NCBI GenBank assembly: GCA_001179505.1
Contig: CDMY01000325.1
Coordinates: 2,893 to 66,892 of the forward strand
Direction: 5' to 3'
Length of the DNA: 64,000 nt
From: Vitrella brassicaformis
Taxonomy: Eukaryota > Sar > Vitrellaceae
The notes below the pieces were generated by a model. It was not told where the DNA came from. It ran no database searches and was given only the letters and a program-made list of their open reading frames with translations. The translations under genes and the position numbers were made by a program. Below are positions 61,617 through 64,000 of this stretch, piece after piece. Every line of letters starts with the position of its first letter. Within the stretch, counting starts at the first letter, position 1.

Positions 61617-64000
61617 ATGGCGTCAGCAGAGGAGATCCGCGACAGTGAGGGTAAGCAGAGAAGTGGAGGGGGAGAAGGCCATGCAAGGCCATGCACAGGA
61701 TCGACGCTCGCGCGCTCGCTATCACGAAGCCAGCTGAGATCTCTGACTGACCGGTCTGTGCGCGTGGTTTGTGTTGTGCAGTTGCTGCGGCGAGGGAGAA
61801 GGCTCTGGAGTGCCGACGGAGAGCGACGGCCGCCCAGCAGCAGGCGGAATCGGTAGGGAGAGAGCAAGTAACTCAGAAACACGGGACAGACAAGAGTGCA
61901 ACAGGCACATCGTTCTCTGGTCTGCACAACGGATCTTTGCTTGTTTGTGTGTGCATCCGTGTGCAGCGTGCTGCCTCGCTGGCCTTCAAGAAGCGCACGT
62001 CGGGCGACTGTTCCTCCGATGGCCACCTTCACCAACACCAACACAAGAAGCGCCCGCGGACACTGGCCCTGTCGTCATGTGGCAGCACCACAGGCTCCTC
62101 AGACCACACACAAACCCCGCCGCCCGTGCTGACCACACCTGTCTGCGGTCGTGGCGATGACGATGGCGGTGGGGAACACTCGGACAGCTCGGAGGAGTAC
62201 CTGCCCCTCAGCAGCCGGATATCGCCCGTCAGCACCCCCCGCAAGTCACGCAAGCTGCCCCGCTGTTCGCCTGACACTCGCACCAGAGCCACCGGCAAGA
62301 GAGGGAGGGTGAGGACCACAAGGGCTTCAAGGGGCAGTCCGCGCGCAAGTGACGGCGGTGGCAGTTCTTCGTGTGTGGTGAGTGAGGAGGACCGCTCGGC
62401 GGCCCGCGGGAGCGGATCCATCAAGAGCGGCTGCAAGGGCGTGTCGTGGAACAAGAGGATGCAGGCGTGGCTGAGCTTCTGGAGCGAGAGAGGCACGCGC
62501 AAGAGCAAGACCTTCTCTGCCAAGGGCGGATTCGAGGTCAGTCATATCTATGAAACGTACGAGATTCTCACTCACACCTGTGCGGTCGTTGTGTGGTGTG
62601 CAGGAGGCCCGTCAGCAGGCGATCGACTTCTTGACGCAGAAGCGGGCCGAGCTTGAAAAGGGGGCTTGCACGCACAGCAGCGACAAGAAGGGAGAGGGGC
62701 GCAACATCAAGTCGCGCAAGCAACGCAACCGCAACAACACCGACACCGCCGTCAGAGCCGACCACGATGCCGCCCCTGAGCCCCTCAACACCACCAGCAG
62801 TGCTGCGGCTGACCAGACGCCACCACCACCACCACCACCACCACCCGGAATGGCCGACGCACCGCAACCGCCACCCCAGCCAGATGCCGAGAGCGTCACC
62901 ACGCCCACGGTGCCCGCAGACGCCTTCCCCCATCCCCCTCTGGTCGCGCCATCCCATCCTCCGACAGAGACGGCACGACCACCCACATGCGATGTGTCTG
63001 CGTCGCGCAAGGCCAGCCTGAAGGAGGTGCTCGTCAAGCCACAGCTCAAGAAGGGCCCAGTGCCAGCGCGTGGGTCAGCGGTCAGCATGGGTGTTGGTAT
63101 GGGCGTGGGCGTGGGTGTGGCACCGTGTGTGTCGCTGCTGCCCACCACCACCGTCAAGACCAGCCAGGGGGGCATATCGTTCTCGCGGCCATCGACCATC
63201 GACACGCCCACATTCCCCTCGTACCAGCAGCAGCGGAGTGCATCAGCTGCAGCGGGCAAAAACGCCAAGCAGCCTCAGAAGAAGGGCACGACGACGCCCG
63301 AGCCGCCCATCCCTGACACGCTGGCCAAGTTCCACTTCTACTACCGAAATCCCTTCCATGTGGCCGAGTACGAGAGGCACAGCGACAGTGAGGGTGAGGA
63401 CAGCGACTCTGATGATGGTGACTCGTCCGTCAGCAGTGGGAGCGATGACGACATGCCGATGCGGGACGCTGCCGCTCCAACCGCCGAAGCGGGACATGGC
63501 ACAAATACCCATATCAACGAGGCACGTTCGTATGATGGGAGATGGACAGAGAATGGATCACGAATGCGGATCGTCCATACCTCTGTGCTTGGTGTTTGTC
63601 TCTCTGTTGGTTTGGCAGCGTCTCGGTGTGTCGCCGTCGAGCGTGCCCCTGCACGTGCTAGGCGAGTTATCGTCACAGTCATCACAGCCGCCGTCCTACA
63701 TGGACGCGCAGGGGGACTCGGCGGAGCCACTCGCTACCGACCACACAAACCAGCTACTCTGTGTAAGACATAGACAGAAGAAAGAAGCCCCCTATAAATA
63801 TGTGCAAGCCCAATGTGTCGTGTGCATGTTGTCCGTCCAGAGCTATCCTTTCGACGACGTGTCTGTGGGCGGTCTGGCGGTCCACGTCGACCCCCTCTCT
63901 GCGGGCTCCTCGGCTGATCGCACGTCGGACGACTACCACGACCTCGTCACCGACTCGATCGCATCCTTCCTGCGCATCAAACCCGACGACGAGCCAAAGC
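61617..64000 (+). CDS. AP2-domain (ApiAP2-like) transcription factor, 3' end outside window
   Basis: Exons 61617-61650, 61782-61852, 61967-62536, 62604-63521, 63619-63762 and 63841 to the edge. A short N-terminal helix (AAAREKALECRRRATAAQQQ) precedes a Ser/basic-rich region with a KKRPR nuclear-localisation-type stretch. An AP2 domain (about residues 185-245) follows: SGCKGVSWNKRMQAWLSFW, then RKSKTFSAKGGFEEARQQAI, then DFLTQKRAELEK. The pattern is the 'GV.W....W.A.W......+.F....+.EEA...A+..R' of AP2/ERF and apicomplexan ApiAP2 proteins, which bind DNA. A long Pro/Ser/Lys-rich region, an HFYYRNPFHVAEYERHSDSE motif and an acidic tract follow. The donor after 63521 is GC (GAG/GCACGT); it alone keeps the downstream frame. 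Confidence 0.88.

Overview
The window is eukaryotic nuclear DNA: intron-rich, fairly GC-rich, with short GT-AG introns (mostly 50-110 nt), many proline, glutamine, alanine and serine low-complexity stretches, and abundant (GACA)n/(TCTG)n and (CA)n microsatellites. An ApiAP2-type AP2 domain at the right edge, two flagellar genes (BBS5, CCDC146/MBO2) and the compact gene layout suggest an alveolate, most likely a chromerid alga such as Vitrella brassicaformis. That assignment is inference and rests on no database search. All gene models were spliced by hand from splice sites, phase and family motifs. For every complete model the exon lengths sum to a multiple of three.

Layout. 1-18.7 kb is mostly minus strand: a GT14 (Core-2/I-branching) glycosyltransferase cut by the left edge, a small dimeric alpha-beta-barrel protein, a ZIP metal transporter, an unrecognised predicted mitochondrial protein diverging from a CacyBP/SIP-like CS-domain gene (plus), a MATH-BTB protein, an arylsulfotransferase-like secreted protein, and a second GT14 gene that runs into a 300-N gap. 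From 17.3 to 58.9 kb fourteen consecutive genes alternate strand without exception: GT14 (-), eEF1B-alpha (+), SCOC-like coiled coil (-), BBS5-RING (+), ankyrin-PHAX (-), exostosin GT47 with a second 300-N gap (+), START-like (-), cyclin (+), NSF (-), purple-acid-phosphatase-like (+), CCDC146 (-), GT34 (+), EF-hand membrane protein (-), ankyrin-AGC kinase (+). The window ends with an unrecognised secreted-protein gene carrying an in-frame TAA and the 5' part of an AP2 gene, both plus.

Functional themes. Five genes act on glycans in the secretory pathway (two GT14, GT47, GT34, arylsulfotransferase), and NSF and the ZIP transporter also serve membranes. BBS5 and CCDC146 point to a flagellated stage. 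The most unusual items are a BBS5-RING fusion with an N-myristoylation-type start, an ankyrin-PHAX fusion, a 13-nt intron that is required to keep an 810-residue frame open, several GC-AG introns, two 8-nt micro-exons, TCTG tracts at 3' splice sites, and a 39-bp duplication that copied a splice donor.
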